Shown here: in pieces, positions 22,841-34,974 of the stretch
Layout: the number at the start of each line of letters is the position of its first letter
Numbering within the stretch: the first letter of the stretch is position 1
Notes under the pieces: model-generated
Databases searched by the model: none
The model's input: the letters and a program-made list of their open reading frames with translations, nothing else
What the model was told of the DNA's origin: nothing
Made by a program: the position numbers and the translations under genes
From: Coffea arabica
Lineage: Eukaryota; Streptophyta; Magnoliopsida; Gentianales; Rubiaceae
Assembly: GCF_036785885.1 (NCBI RefSeq)
Contig: NC_092323.1
Coordinates: 9,680,501-9,744,500 of the forward strand
Reading direction: 5' to 3'
DNA: 64,000 nucleotides

Positions 22841-24705
22841 TGTTCAAGTCTTTTGAAACTCCAAGATACGAAGGCCTGCATTTTCAAATTTTTCAAGTCT
22901 TCCATATATGAAGATTTCAAATATCTTCCAAATTCTTCAAATCTTTCATATCAAAATTTGGAGGAATCGGTGGTTGATCAAAAAACAAGTTGCGAAGCCC
23001 TTGGATTGGCGTTTAAGGTGAAGAATAAAAAAAAATTCTCTATAAGTTCGAGAAAATCCCAGAGATTGTACTCACATATTTTCTTAAATTTATATATTAC
23101 ATATTTATAGTGTATTTTTCTTATCTTTTGCAGATTTGAAATTTTATCGCGTACAAATTTTGGGCACGCTCGGTTGGACCGTCTCTGCCTTCCATTTCTT
23201 CTTTTCGAATATTCAACTACATATATCACTAATGGCACCAAAGAGCAACAAGACCATGATTGCACGTTCCAAGGCTACTGACGCTAAACCTGTTCAGAAA
23301 GTTGCACATGTTGCCACCAATACAGCCATCAATACCCGCGCTATTGGTCCTGTAACAAGGAGTATGACGAGAACTTCCACCCAAAATAGCATGGAAGCTC
23401 TATCGGCGTCAACTCCCGTCTTTGGTTCAACATCACCAATGAGCTATTCTTCCACGGTAGGGATCAAAGACGTCCCTACCTCGATTGAGAAGATTCTTGT
23501 CATGCTCGAATTTGGATTCGAATCTAAATTTTCTAAGTATGATGATGATTCAACAAGCACCGGATCAGTCTCTTCCCATGAAGCTCTTCAATCAAAAATT
23601 TTTTATTGAAGATCCCGCTGTTTCTTCTGCTGCAATGCCTGCTAGGATAACAAACACTTTAAATTTCGAAGAACAAGTTTCGAACATGTCCAAGATGATG
23701 GAGACCATGATGAAACACATCAAGGACCAATATGCTCTCATCACGCAACAACTCACCCAGAATGGACTAATTTTTCCCTACTAATTAATTTATAATTTTT
23801 TGATTACTTTGTCCCTACTACCAACATAACAATATATTTGAACTTATTTGTTTTTACGAATGATACAACTTCATAATGAATATTATATAACTATACTCTC
23901 ACATAATAATATGATAATAAACGGACTAATTTTCCCTTACTAATTATATTCATTTTTTACTAATTTGCCCCTATTCATTATTTTAAATTTTTGACAAATT
24001 TATCCCTATTAATTAATTTATTTTTTTGACTAATTTGCCCCTACTTCATAATAAAAGGACTATATTATCATTGGATTAAATTGCGCTTACAAACCTTATT
24101 TTCTCAACCAAATTCTATATAAATACGTAACCTTATCAATTGGGTTTTGCGAATGAGGGTTTCAATAAGCTTAAGTTTGGTCCAAAGAAAACTTTTCTAT
24201 ATTGGCTTGAGTTTGGCTGATTTAAAACTCTTAAATGGGTTAGATTTTATTTAATTAAACCCTAACTTAGCCAAAAATTGGGCTATTATTTAATTGAATT
24301 TCAAATTTAGATTCAAAAACTAGGTTAAAATCTATTTTTAAGGGGCTCGAATGGGCTGAATTTGAGTTAATGCAAATTTTTATATATTAAAACCCTTGAT
24401 TCATTTTATAATTCTAAAGTTTCAAATTAGTTTATTTTAATAAAAGTTATAAATTATCAAATTATTTTACTAAAACAATTCTACAAATTAAGGATACTTT
24501 GGTCATTAAAATAGTAATCCTATCTCATCCAATATCCAACCAAATACAGGATAGAATTATTTTCCAGTATATCCTACTCAACCTAGAACCAATCAAAATA
24601 ATTTGGATTATTAATTCGAGAATGACTCAACCTAGGATTAATAATCTGAAGATGAGTCATTCCATCTCATCCAGTCGTAAACCAAAGCGAACTCTAAATG
24701 TATAA

Positions 24706-27059
24706 TTGCTCCAACATACTCATCCCTAGCCTAAACATGTTATTAGAATTTTAAAAACGTGACACAACTGTACTTTAAAAAAGCCTTTGACTTCTGAGAT
24801 ATTATTGTACACTGAAACAGTTACATATGCTGGTTTATGAGACACAGTGATAAATAAAAGCCTGTAAGCCGGGCGGTCAATGCGCGAGGACAGAAGGGAC
24901 GTGGAGCGTAAACATCATTTAGTATCCAAGGAGGGGCCAATAATTTATTTTTTTTTTGAAAGTGCTAATTATTTGTCCTCTGTATTTTGCAAAACAGTTC
25001 TGGACAAACGGATCTACTTAGACAGTAGTTGCCTTGTTCTTATGGTATTGTGCAAGGACCATTTGTGGTTGCTTTATTTCTTGAACGCACGAAGTTGTTC
25101 CTTGATAGTTTAATAATATTGGACAATTTGACATATACTACTGAAGTGTAGTATAATGTTTTATTACTATTCTTCTTCTTTTGAAAAATAAAGGTTCAAA
25201 GAGGAGGGAAGATTATCCGATTCTAATAAGGCCACAAGAGCATTTCTGAGCGATTTATAGGAGCGACCGTTATAGATCGCGCTTACAAATTAGAAGATGG
25301 ATGGGTTGGCTGGTGGTGAAACTTGGACGGAAGCTGCCCTCGAAAAAGATAGGCGAACATGGACTCAAGCCAAGATGCGTGAACCAATTTTGCCAAACTT
25401 ATAATTGGCAAAAAAGTTCAACCAAAGGACACAGAAAAGACGTTTTTTGCACTCAGTTGTCTGTGGCTCATTATCGACTGGTGCAGCAACGTTTGGCCAC
25501 CGGCTCCTTCCTCATTTACAACCAATTTCCACGAGGACCTTTTGGCGTTTACTTCCAGGGTCCCTCTGAATTAGATAATAATAATGTTGTATGTGATTAA
25601 TAATAATGGCTATATACTGATTTGAGTGACGCTTTTTTGGGTAAACTTAAAAAATGTTTTAACCATTCAAATTGTATCTTTATTTGCTAAAAAAAAAAAA
25701 AAATAGAAAATAGAGGGACGCTGTGGGGATTCAGGACGAAAATTGTCTTCGCCCGATTCATCAGCACAATACTACGTTTCTAAATTTTTTTTTTTCTAAA
25801 CGAAAAAGATGTTTAAGTGCAAAAGACTTGTTGATAGAAACAACGATATAATATTTTCAACTGATCATAATTTTGTTGATAGAGACAAGAATTAGTGTTG
25901 TGACCATCCATACGAACGTTTCTTTGCGTCAGAAATTCTACGAATATCACAGCATGAAATTATGTATAGTTATTACTATGATTAGTTTGACGTGAACGCT
26001 AATGAAAATCGCGGCATGGCATGGCTTGGCTCTCATTTTCACTACTATTTCTTCCGAAATATTGACCTTCTCCAGTAAGGCAGCCTCTGATCAAATATTC
26101 CACAATCGCTATATTCCCAAAATACAACCCCCTGCTGCCAGTGCCGCCTTCCATAACATGGCGAAAACTTCTATAGCTTTCTTCTTGTTCTGCCGCACAT
26201 TCAAACATCTGATCACGTACACATAATTAATTTTCACCATACTCACCATGCACACAGGAACCTAGGCAATTTAAAAGAGTAATTCTTGAAATTCCCAACA
26301 ATAATTAATGCATACTTCCAGAGTCGCACAAATAATAGGGGTATCAAATATTTATATATGCCCCGGATATGTCCCCCACAAGAAAGGGCAATTTATGCAG
26401 CAAGTTTTCCAAATGCTATAAAGGTCATACAGAAAATAAATCTCAAATATAATACTCGGAAAAACCCGCCCCTTCCCACACCCAAGAAAAAAAAAAAAAA
26501 AAAGGGGGCACAAACATGTCACCATCTCAGGGCAGCAGAAGCAGCTGCACCCCATCATCACCCTTGTATCCAACAAGAGAAACAAGAAACCTGCAACCTC
26601 AGTCACCCAACTTCATGTGCTTGCTTACCCCTCCAAGAACAGGAGATCACCAAGCCCCAAAGATCATGAAAAAAACGGCTGAGGGGCTGCACGGGGAAGT
26701 TGAATCAAAATTCCCCGCGACTATCAAACACATGACAAACGACAAAACAAGATATAGGAAATATTGATGATCCCCAAAAGGAAAACACGCATACATCCCC
26801 AAAATACTCCTCAAAAATCTTCTCATAAATTTTTACCTTTGTTCCCTTTTTATTTCTAATTAAACGTATCCTTTTGTTTGTTTCCCCTTTAACTCTTTTT
26901 CTGTCTATGTGCCTGGTGAGATATCATTTTCTTATCACACAACAGCAAGAATTGACTTTCATCGACCATGTTAGTATTCACCACTGCCTGCAGATCTTTC
27001 ATCCCAGCGTCCAATTTCGGAAATATCCATCATGCTGAGTCTATTATGAGCGGAACCTC
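24706..27059. other. Intergenic and probable LARP1 3' UTR
   Basis: No recognisable gene. Open frames at 24880-25113, 25301-25600 and 26286-26669 resemble nothing and have no splice context. The part just below 27060 probably contains the 3' UTR of the minus-strand LARP1-type gene. Confidence 0.45.
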
Positions 27060-30000
27060 TCATTTACTTGAATTGGGGGCTGATGTTGGAAACCCAGCTT
27101 GAACTGCAACTTGGCTTGTCTTCTCACCACTAGATTGCTGGGAGAGGCTACTCCACTCCCCAGATGAAGATGGACTAAGGTACGTCTCACCATAACCCTG
27201 CTTTGCTGTCTTTTCATCTAATGCCATACTTTGGAAATTTAAAGCAAGCATGTCCTGACTTGACTTTTGCATGGATTGAGGACTTGAAATGGTAGAATAC
27301 TGAACAGAAGGTGGCATTATCCATTTTGTCCAGTCATTTCTCCTCCTGACTTTCTCGCCCTGAAAGGGAAATGGAATAAGCAGTTAGTAACTTCAATGAG
27401 CATTCCATACCATCCCCAGCTTGCAAGTTCAAAAAATTTGTATGTTAGCTGAAAATGCGGACGATACACTGAAAACCATACTCCACTATAAATTAAAAAA
27501 CACGCACCCTCCCTACTCCTTCCACAACCCCCTACCCCCGAAAAAGAAAAAACCAAAAAAAAAAGGAATAAGTGGGGGAAATGGAAAAGGAAATGCTATG
27601 GACAAAGTAAGATAGCATACCTCCACTTCAACGGCACCTGAGGTTCTTACAGAATCCAGAATAAGTTGAATATTGTCTGTCAGCTGCGTAACCTGTCAAT
27701 GTGCAAAACAAAAGTCTAGTAATGGCAGATGAAATAAAATTTGCCTCTCCTCTCAAATGAGCATCATACACAGGAATCAAGAAAATCACAGGCCTCAACT
27801 ACTGAAGTATAAAATGTCCATGAATGAAAAGCGTACAAATTTGATAATCCTTTCAATCACACCAGGAAGCAGATTAATGCAAAAGTTCAGCATGCATATA
27901 GCACAAATACATTTTGTAAGTTGAAGCTTGAGAGCATACAAGTCTTCATGTTCATTTTTGTGCAGCAATAAAAGGTTGACCTATGTCAGCAATAAAAGAG
28001 GAAAAGAACGATATCAAAAATATTACTTCACTACGAGAGAGATTGAACATATTGAAAAATAAATCTTCTCTGAAGATGATATGAACTCCTTATCCATCAT
28101 AAATTGTTTCCCTCTCTAAAAGAGCATCACTTTTCTCCTCCTTGCACGTAAAACAAGCAAGACACCGACATGGCTACTTATGTAAGCCTTAGCTCTGACA
28201 CACTATACAGTGAATATCCACCCAAATAGTGCCATCTATGGCGAATGATAAAATCCAAATAATTCTAATCATGTTGAATAATGAAAAAAATTCCAAACAA
28301 GCACCAGAACAATTATTGTCCTGCATCACACTCACCTATCCTCAGAGGCTTTTAAAAAAGTAGCTTAAAATGAACTTGCTTGTGTCAAATCTGCTTTATG
28401 CTGACACAATATGTAAGCAACACCATCAAGTAAGGAAAGTTAAAACATGTACATGCCCCAAAATAACAAAACAACGCAACTAAGTAACTCTACAGCAACA
28501 TTAACCTCTGAGAGAGACTGTAAAATACAAAAAATTATGGACAATTAGCAAAAAATAAATAAATGAAAGTAAAGAAGGCATCTAAAAACACATAGTTCAT
28601 TGTGCTATCTCTACAGCAAATACCAGGAAAGGCAATTTCCATGGTTATAGAAGTCCTAATTAATTCAATATACAATACTACGTGCTGCATAAACATTTTG
28701 AGCTTGAATAATGCATCATTGCTTGTTGACTGGCAAGTTGTTGGGTGAAGGAAGAGCATCAGAACAACAAGTACAGTGACATATACACACCTAGAAGCAA
28801 AACACTGAACATGAAGCAATTCAAATGAACTTATGTCGGTTAAGAAAGAGGAGACCAACTATCCTTTTACCGCTTATAGACCTCAAAATTTCCCTTTCCT
28901 TCTTTTCCACCACTGTGAATTCTTTCCACAAATTCTTGCAAACATAGCACTCAAACTAAGTACCATATCCTTTACCTCCTAATCCAAATTATAATGGAAA
29001 AAAAAAAAAGGGCAGACTTGAAATCTTATAAACAGAATAGCTGATAAGAAAACAAGATTTGTCAAGCAAAATTCCTAAAATCAGCGATCAGTTGAAGTGA
29101 CATAAAGCCACGACTGCTGTATACAGAGCACAGACGTGTTAAACGAAGTAGTTACTATGGCCCACACCTCAATGCGACCAACAGTGATGGCAAATAACAT
29201 ATCATGTATACTTAGATGCAGATTTATGCAAAAGAATGCATCACCAAAAGAAATGAGAAATGATAAATTATTCTCAACCAAACTCACTTTTTTGAAGCTT
29301 GCTATTAATTTAATAGGAACCCAACCCTGGTCATCCATATTCTGTCGCAAGTATGTATCTTTAACCAGATTCTCATTACTGCAACCAAAAACAGGTGAAT
29401 GGGCCAGAGTTCGCAATCATCAGTTGAAGAAATTAAGCACAAGGACAATGGTGTAATGTAACACAGCAACAGAAATTTACTAATCCTACACAATGTAACA
29501 TTTAAATGAGTACCTAAAATAATATTCTATCTGATTCACTATCTTGGTTTGCAGCTGGGGATCTGGAAATGGAAAAAAAAATGGTGCCATTGGAGGAACC
29601 ATAGGCACAGCTCTGAGTGACTCTGGATGTGGCCCTGGAAGGTAAAATACTGTAGAAGGCACATCTGCAAACAAATGTTGAACATCAGTACAAAGCCAAG
29701 CACAAAAGCTGAAATTGCTAGGATCATAACTCACCAGGATAAACGATAGGGGTGCCAAAAGGGCGCACAGGCATGGGTGTTGGAGGCATAAAAGGTGGAG
29801 GTGTAGGATGTGGGCCCCGGATGAAGGGCCTAGAAGCCACTCTCTGTGACTGCATGTGGGTATCTCTGCCACCACCAAAACTTCGATTAGGATTCCAATC
29901 TTGGTTTCCCCTGTCCTGATCACCTCGCCTCCCCCCATAGCCATGATGGTGAGATCCATCACCACGAGGGCCCCCACTGCCCCTTTTGAATGAATTTCGC

Positions 30001-31287
30001 TGCTGCTGGTGGTCATTCCCACTATGAGACTGAGAACCAACACCTCCCCTTTGCCCTCCCTCCCGATGTGAAGAATCGGACACAGGATTAGCAGTTTTTC
30101 CAGAATTATTAGAGCCAGTTTCCACCCCTGAAGACCGTGGAGAAGGCAGCTGAGAAGGGCCACCATTGGCTGATGCATTACTGCTTGGATTCCCACTACC
30201 ACCACCACGTTTCATAGACCTCTGTCTGTTATAAGGCGCATGGTTTGGGGTAGAACTAGAATTGGTATTAGCATTAATCCCCTGCTTATGTGCAGAAGGT
30301 GATGCCATTCCAGTTGCCTTCAATAAAACCGCACATATAAGAAAACAAGGGTTAAACTAATGTCAGCACATGCAATTTAAGTACTCTTTCTTTAGTTCTT
30401 CTTTAGGGTAGCAACTGGCATCCTAATACGCACCTACATAGAACTGCAACTTACAAATTCTTAATGAACTGTAAAAGTTTTGAGTGGAAAAGTTATGAGC
30501 ACAATACCCGTGCACTACCCAAGCTAGTTATATTTTTCTAATGGAGTCGCACATATTCAGCATTAGCAGTATATACTTAACCACAACATTCAGGAAAATT
30601 CCTCAATAATATCTAATCATTGAAAACACATTGAAAACAAAATTGAAAACTGAAAGAAACGAATGCAATAAGAGGAACCTGCGACACCGGAACTGATACA
30701 TCAGAAAGAGTTTTAAGAGACTCAGAAGAAGATTTTGGAGAAGCCCGAGTTGATTCAGACAGAGCAGGCCAAGAGAAAGCCCCCATGACGGGACCAGCCT
30801 CAGTAGCCCCATTGGAAGGCTTATTCCAAGCCGGTTTCTTTGCTCCATTGTTGCCTCCGCTTCCATTGTCAGAGCCTTCTGGCTGAGCATCACCGGCACA
30901 ATCTTCAGGCAAAAAAGAAGTCGTAGCTGCTGCTGCTGCTGCCGCTGCCGCCCCAGCCTTTGAAGGGGATCGATCAGATTGCTCCTGAGAAACACTGGAC
31001 AGAGAGGGAGAAAGAGGAGGAGGAGGAGGAGGAACGGAAATCCCCACCGTAGTAGCGACGGCGGCAGCCGGGGAAGAAGGAGAAGAAGAGATTGTCAATT
31101 CAGAATCAGCACCACGAACAATCTGAGTCCACGGCGAAGAGACTCCACCGGCGCCGGCGCCACTAACCCGTCGCCGATATCTAGGACTATGAGTGCCAGC
31201 CGCGGCTGTCACGGAGGCATCCATGGCGGAAGAGCCTCGAGGAGAGTGATGAGCCGTCGAAGCAGGGTCAGAAGCTGTAGCCATCAT
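27060..31287 (-). CDS. LARP1: La-related protein 1 (LARP1B/C type), RNA-binding
   Basis: Six exons on the minus strand: 30679-31287, 29735-30317, 29514-29664, 29288-29378, 27621-27692 and 27060-27359. All junctions are GT-AG and the frame stays open for 601 residues. The N-terminal part is disordered, with SPWTQIVRG (51-59), KKPAWNKP (150-157) and GAFSWPALSE (169-178). A Gly/Arg/Asn-rich middle leads to the La motif (about 435-510): QLQTKIVNQIEYYFSNENL, then DDQGWVPIKLIASFKKV and TDNIQLILDSV, ending VRRRNDWTKWIMP. The La motif binds RNA 3' ends, and plant LARP1 proteins act in cytoplasmic mRNA decay and translation. The tail is short and lacks the DM15 repeats of the longer LARP1A, which points to the B/C type. 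Intron 4 is 1.6 kb. Confidence 0.93.
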
Positions 31288-31470
31288 CGAGAAAAAAATT
31301 AGGGTTTACTTATTCTAATAAGCCGAATCGGGGAAACTTTTCCTTTTCTCTTCCGAAAACAAGGGTTTCCTATATTCCCCTAAACCCAAAAAAATCGAAG
31401 AAAGCCCTTCTCTCTAATTAGGGTTTCTCGCTCTCGGATTAACCTCGTCGTCTACTGATCACCTACCCAA
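31288..31470 (-). promoter_or_regulatory. LARP1 5' leader with telo-box-like motifs
   Basis: Upstream of the LARP1 ATG, AGGGTTT (plus strand) occurs at about 31302-31308 and again near 31419-31426, with AAGGGTTTCC near 31362. On the minus strand these read AAACCCT, the telo-box found in promoters and leaders of plant translation-related genes. A (CT)n run lies further upstream at 31711-31742. Function is inferred from motif only. Confidence 0.45.
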
Positions 31471-32069
31471 AAAACAAAAAATAATCATCAAAATTTTCTT
31501 TAATAAAAAAATAAAAATAGGAGGGTTAATTTAAGGTAAGAATGAGAATATTGGATTTTGTTTCTTCTTCTTTTCCTTGTTTCCAAAAATATTGAAATTT
31601 GATGAGATCGCGGAGGATCCGATCGGAGCCTTCAATAGCAGCTGCGACGCTGAGAGACTCTCCTCCTACCCAAGAAAAAAACCAGCGGAGACGCAAGACA
31701 CCAGTTTTCTCTCTCTCTCTCTCCCTCTCTCTCTCGCTCTCACCCTTTCTTCCCGTCGTATTAATTCTTTCCTTCTTTGCCTGCTTTGTCCTCTAGGGAG
31801 GGCTACCGAGTTTTGGTTGTCAAGTCAAAATTACTTTATTATCCTTCTTTAAATTTTCTTTGCTTTCCCTCAAGAATCAGGATTTGTCTTGGGCTGTGGG
31901 GACAACGAAGTTAAAATTTTCGTCACGGCCACACTTTGCTGGGTTAATCTCTCTTTTATCCCTTGAATTTTGGATTAATCACACCTTACCACCGTACACT
32001 GACTATCATGCTAGTGCACGTGAGAGTAGTACGACTATTCCAAACATTCAAGGGGCTATAGTGTAACGT

Positions 32070-34730
32070 AACGCAGCGCAATATGCCCATTTTCCTTTTA
32101 GCTCTTTAAACTTAATTCTAGTTTATATTTGTATTTTAAGTATATGTAAATCAATTATAGCGTTAACATATTTTTAATTCTTAAAACCAAATGTGTTTTC
32201 TCCAAATATATTTTTAACAAAAAACTCATGTAGCTTTTTAAATTGAAATTTCATACTGTTTCACGATAATTTCAAAATTTCTTTGAGATTTTTTATTTAT
32301 AATTTATATATTTCAAGGCTAGAGTTTTGCAACTTATATTGTTAATTTTTTTCCTAAAAAAGCTTGTTTACCATAACTTCTTTTTAGGTTTATATTTCTA
32401 ACCTTAGGATCTTTAATTTCAAATAAAATGGAAGTGAATTATGTAGAAAAATCAATAAATTTGAAATTAACAAACTTTTTTTTTAATTTATCAACATATC
32501 TTTTGTAAGCACTTTGTCGAGATAACTTGCCTTCACAGTATTAGCAATACAAGTCCAAATACAAATTACTATTTTCTTCTCCTTTTACAAAAATTAGTGT
32601 TGCACTAAAAAGCGGCTATCTTTCATCTAAGCATGGCTACTAGTCAAGTGAATTAAAATTTTTAATTACGAACGTATCATAAAATACAACATCAAATAAC
32701 TACGGTATTTAAATTGTATTTTCAATAATAATAAAAGGGCAGAAATATCATTAGACTCTTTTAAATTTTTTTGGGGGTTTTCAGTTTTCTAACGTTTGAC
32801 TCGTTGTTTTAAGGTCAAGGTGTAGGGTTCAGAGTTAGGGTGCTAAAGCTTGCTTAGGGTTTCAAGTGTCGGGTACTAAAGTTAGGGTTTCAAAGTGTAT
32901 AATTACTTCAAAACTTAGGGGTCAAAGTGTGATTGATCTAACTTTGAATGGGAGTAATTTTTATAATTTGATGTAAAGAGGACCACTTAATATGGAAAAA
33001 TAGTTTAAAACATCTCTCAGAATTTGTTAAATGAATTTTTTCGTTATTTATATTTAAAATAGTAACTTTACCTTCTTTACAAAATCAAATCAGTAAAATT
33101 TTGTTCTTATCTAAGTTTTCGACCACTTTTGACCCGGAATCCATCATGTGATTCACCTATGATTATTTTTTTGAGGGATAAAAAGGTTAGATTTCATTTA
33201 TAATTAAACAAATGACTCGATTCATGTTCATTTTTACCTCTAAAAAAGTGAAATTTGACTAAATCAATATTCATTTTTGCTTGTAAAATAGTGAAATATG
33301 ATACTTTTGTCAATAAAAAAGAACTGCATGTGAATCACGTGGCGATTTTAGGCTAAAAAGTGGTCAAAAATTTAGATTGAAATCAAATTTTGTTAACTTA
33401 AATTTGTAAGAGACGAAAAATTAACATTTTAAAAGTGAAAAAAAAAATTCATTTGACGAAATATAAGGAATATTTTGAATGATTTTTTCATTTAACATTT
33501 TTTTACTATAAATAAAAAGGTTCGAAGTCGGAACCTTTTTTACACATATTTTCTTCGAACCATCCAACCTATCTCTCCCGCTTTTAACATTGTGCTTCTT
33601 TTTTTCGGGGCTTCCAAGTCAAAGCTTTGACTTTGTTTTTCAGGATGAATATTTTTAATTAGTTTTGGAAACAGAAGAGTCCATTGCTCTTAGCAGTGGC
33701 GAAGCCACGTCCATCATAGGGGATGCAATTGCACTCCTTCATTCAATTTTTAAAAATTTGTAGCATATGCTATAAAATTCTAGATTTTTTAGTATTGTTC
33801 CTCTCTTGTTCCCCCCATAATTTTGATAGTAATATTCTTTCTAATCTTGCAACTGTCTTTCAAAAGTGTTAAAACCTTTTACAATTGTTCTTACCATTTC
33901 TAATGGAACATAAAAAATATATATATATTACACAATGCTACTTTTTTTTCTTTCTAATATTTTCTATTATGTAACATTGAACTTTTTTAGATGTTCAATA
34001 GTACAAATTACAAGCAAAACAAACATTCTTTTGACGGTCAAGTTCTGTACAAGTTACTAGCCTGATTTATATACTAAATCTTTACATTTTGCAGTCTTAT
34101 CCACATTTGAAAATTCTATGCAATTTTATATAACTATTGCAAATGGTTAATTACAAGTAGCAAATAACTTATTTTAGAAAAAATTGTAATACTAGGTAAA
34201 TTGATTGGTGTACTTATGATAAATATTTAATTATACTAAACATTTTTAAACTAACACATTTTAAACTTAAGCTAATATTAATTTTCCAAACGAAGAATTT
34301 CACATGCATCGAAACATGCAGTAATAATGTGTCAAAGGGTAGTATTACCTTTGAAGTAAGGGGTACACCTTACCACACAAAAATTATTTGAATCAGGTTT
34401 ATCAATCATAATTGATCACTTAGCACAATTATTACTCCTACCTTGTATGACAAACTTAATCAATGTCCGAAGAAGTTTATACTACTATTACAAACTCATC
34501 ATTGTAACAAAATCATCAGGGTTTACAAATGCTTAACCAATTCATTTCTTTCAACAAATACATTAATTAACTCAACAATACTAGGATGTAATTTAGTATC
34601 TAATTTGTAGGACTGCCTGTGAATCCAACCCTTGAGCCTATTCATGAGTCATGTCATTTCCTCTGCGTCATCGTGGCCTTCTATACGGAACATGACAATG
34701 ACCTCTAATGTTTATTCTCCTCCTGAACAA
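32070..34730. other. AT-rich intergenic DNA
   Basis: No coding sequence is seen. Apart from the palindromic element at 32990-33505, the stretch is very A+T-rich with no ORF of note. A G+T-rich patch at 32800-32900 contains several AGGGTTT and TAGGGTT motifs without obvious periodicity. Confidence 0.5.
32990..33505. mobile_element. Inverted-repeat MITE of about 0.5 kb
   Basis: The left arm (about 33020-33163) contains TTTAAAATAGTAACTTTACC and GACCACTTTTGACC, ending CATGTGATTCAC. The right arm (about 33330-33490) begins GTGAATCACGTGG and carries the complements of these blocks in reverse order, with many point differences. A truncated relative is at 11764-11925. The element is non-coding and old, judged by arm divergence. 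Confidence 0.65.
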
Positions 34731-34974
34731 GGTCTAAAATATGCAACTTATTGAATTGGTTAAGTTGATGTAAGGCTTATAATTCATGAACATTCTAGTA
34801 TGCTCCATTGAAAGAGAGTTGAGGAAGAAGACAACGCCTGTGGTGCAGAAAATCAAAAAAACTAAATGGTTGCTAGAGCCACATAGAGCAGATGATTTAG
34901 AAAACACATCAGTGCATGCCAAAATGCAGGTTTCGGCTTTCGGCCGTCGGCTGCATTTCTGAGAAGATATCAGT

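Larger units (their letters stand above)
21243..23757 (+). mobile_element. Fossil Ty3-type LTR retrotransposon fragment (LTR plus start of gag)
   Basis: A broken LTR-element remnant. The likely LTR start is TGTAGACAATG at 21243, with a TATATATAGG promoter-like motif near 21778-21788. A leader near 23155-23185 (TTTTGGGCACGCTCGGTTGG) resembles the one before gag in plant Ty3 elements, and a gag-like N-terminal region starts at 23232, rich in Ser/Thr with GPVTRSM. No pol, integrase or second LTR is visible, so it is a 5' fragment with several breaks and moderately old. A 1.0-kb hAT element has inserted into the LTR part. The LTR end and exact limits are not resolved. Confidence 0.6.
20765..24705. 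mobile_element. Large composite DNA-element region hosting nested insertions
   Basis: The left side starts AAGAATTCGTTTAGTTCATA and continues GGATGA. The complement of the right side reads TAGAGTTCGCTTTGGTTTAC and later GGATGAGA, suggesting terminal inverted repeats about 3.9 kb apart. Inside are imperfect tandem repeats of a unit like GACTAATTTGCCCCTACTA, an LTR-element fragment (about 21243-23757) and a hAT element inside that. A block of about 160 bp at 21079-21242 recurs at 23758-23916, on either side of the LTR-derived part. The outer boundaries are uncertain. Confidence 0.5.

Noticed and set aside
25301-25600. 99-codon open frame with several Cys and Gln residues
   Set aside because: No domain and no conserved motif, and the neighbourhood is repetitive intergenic DNA. 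A degenerate exon cannot be excluded, but there is no support for it.
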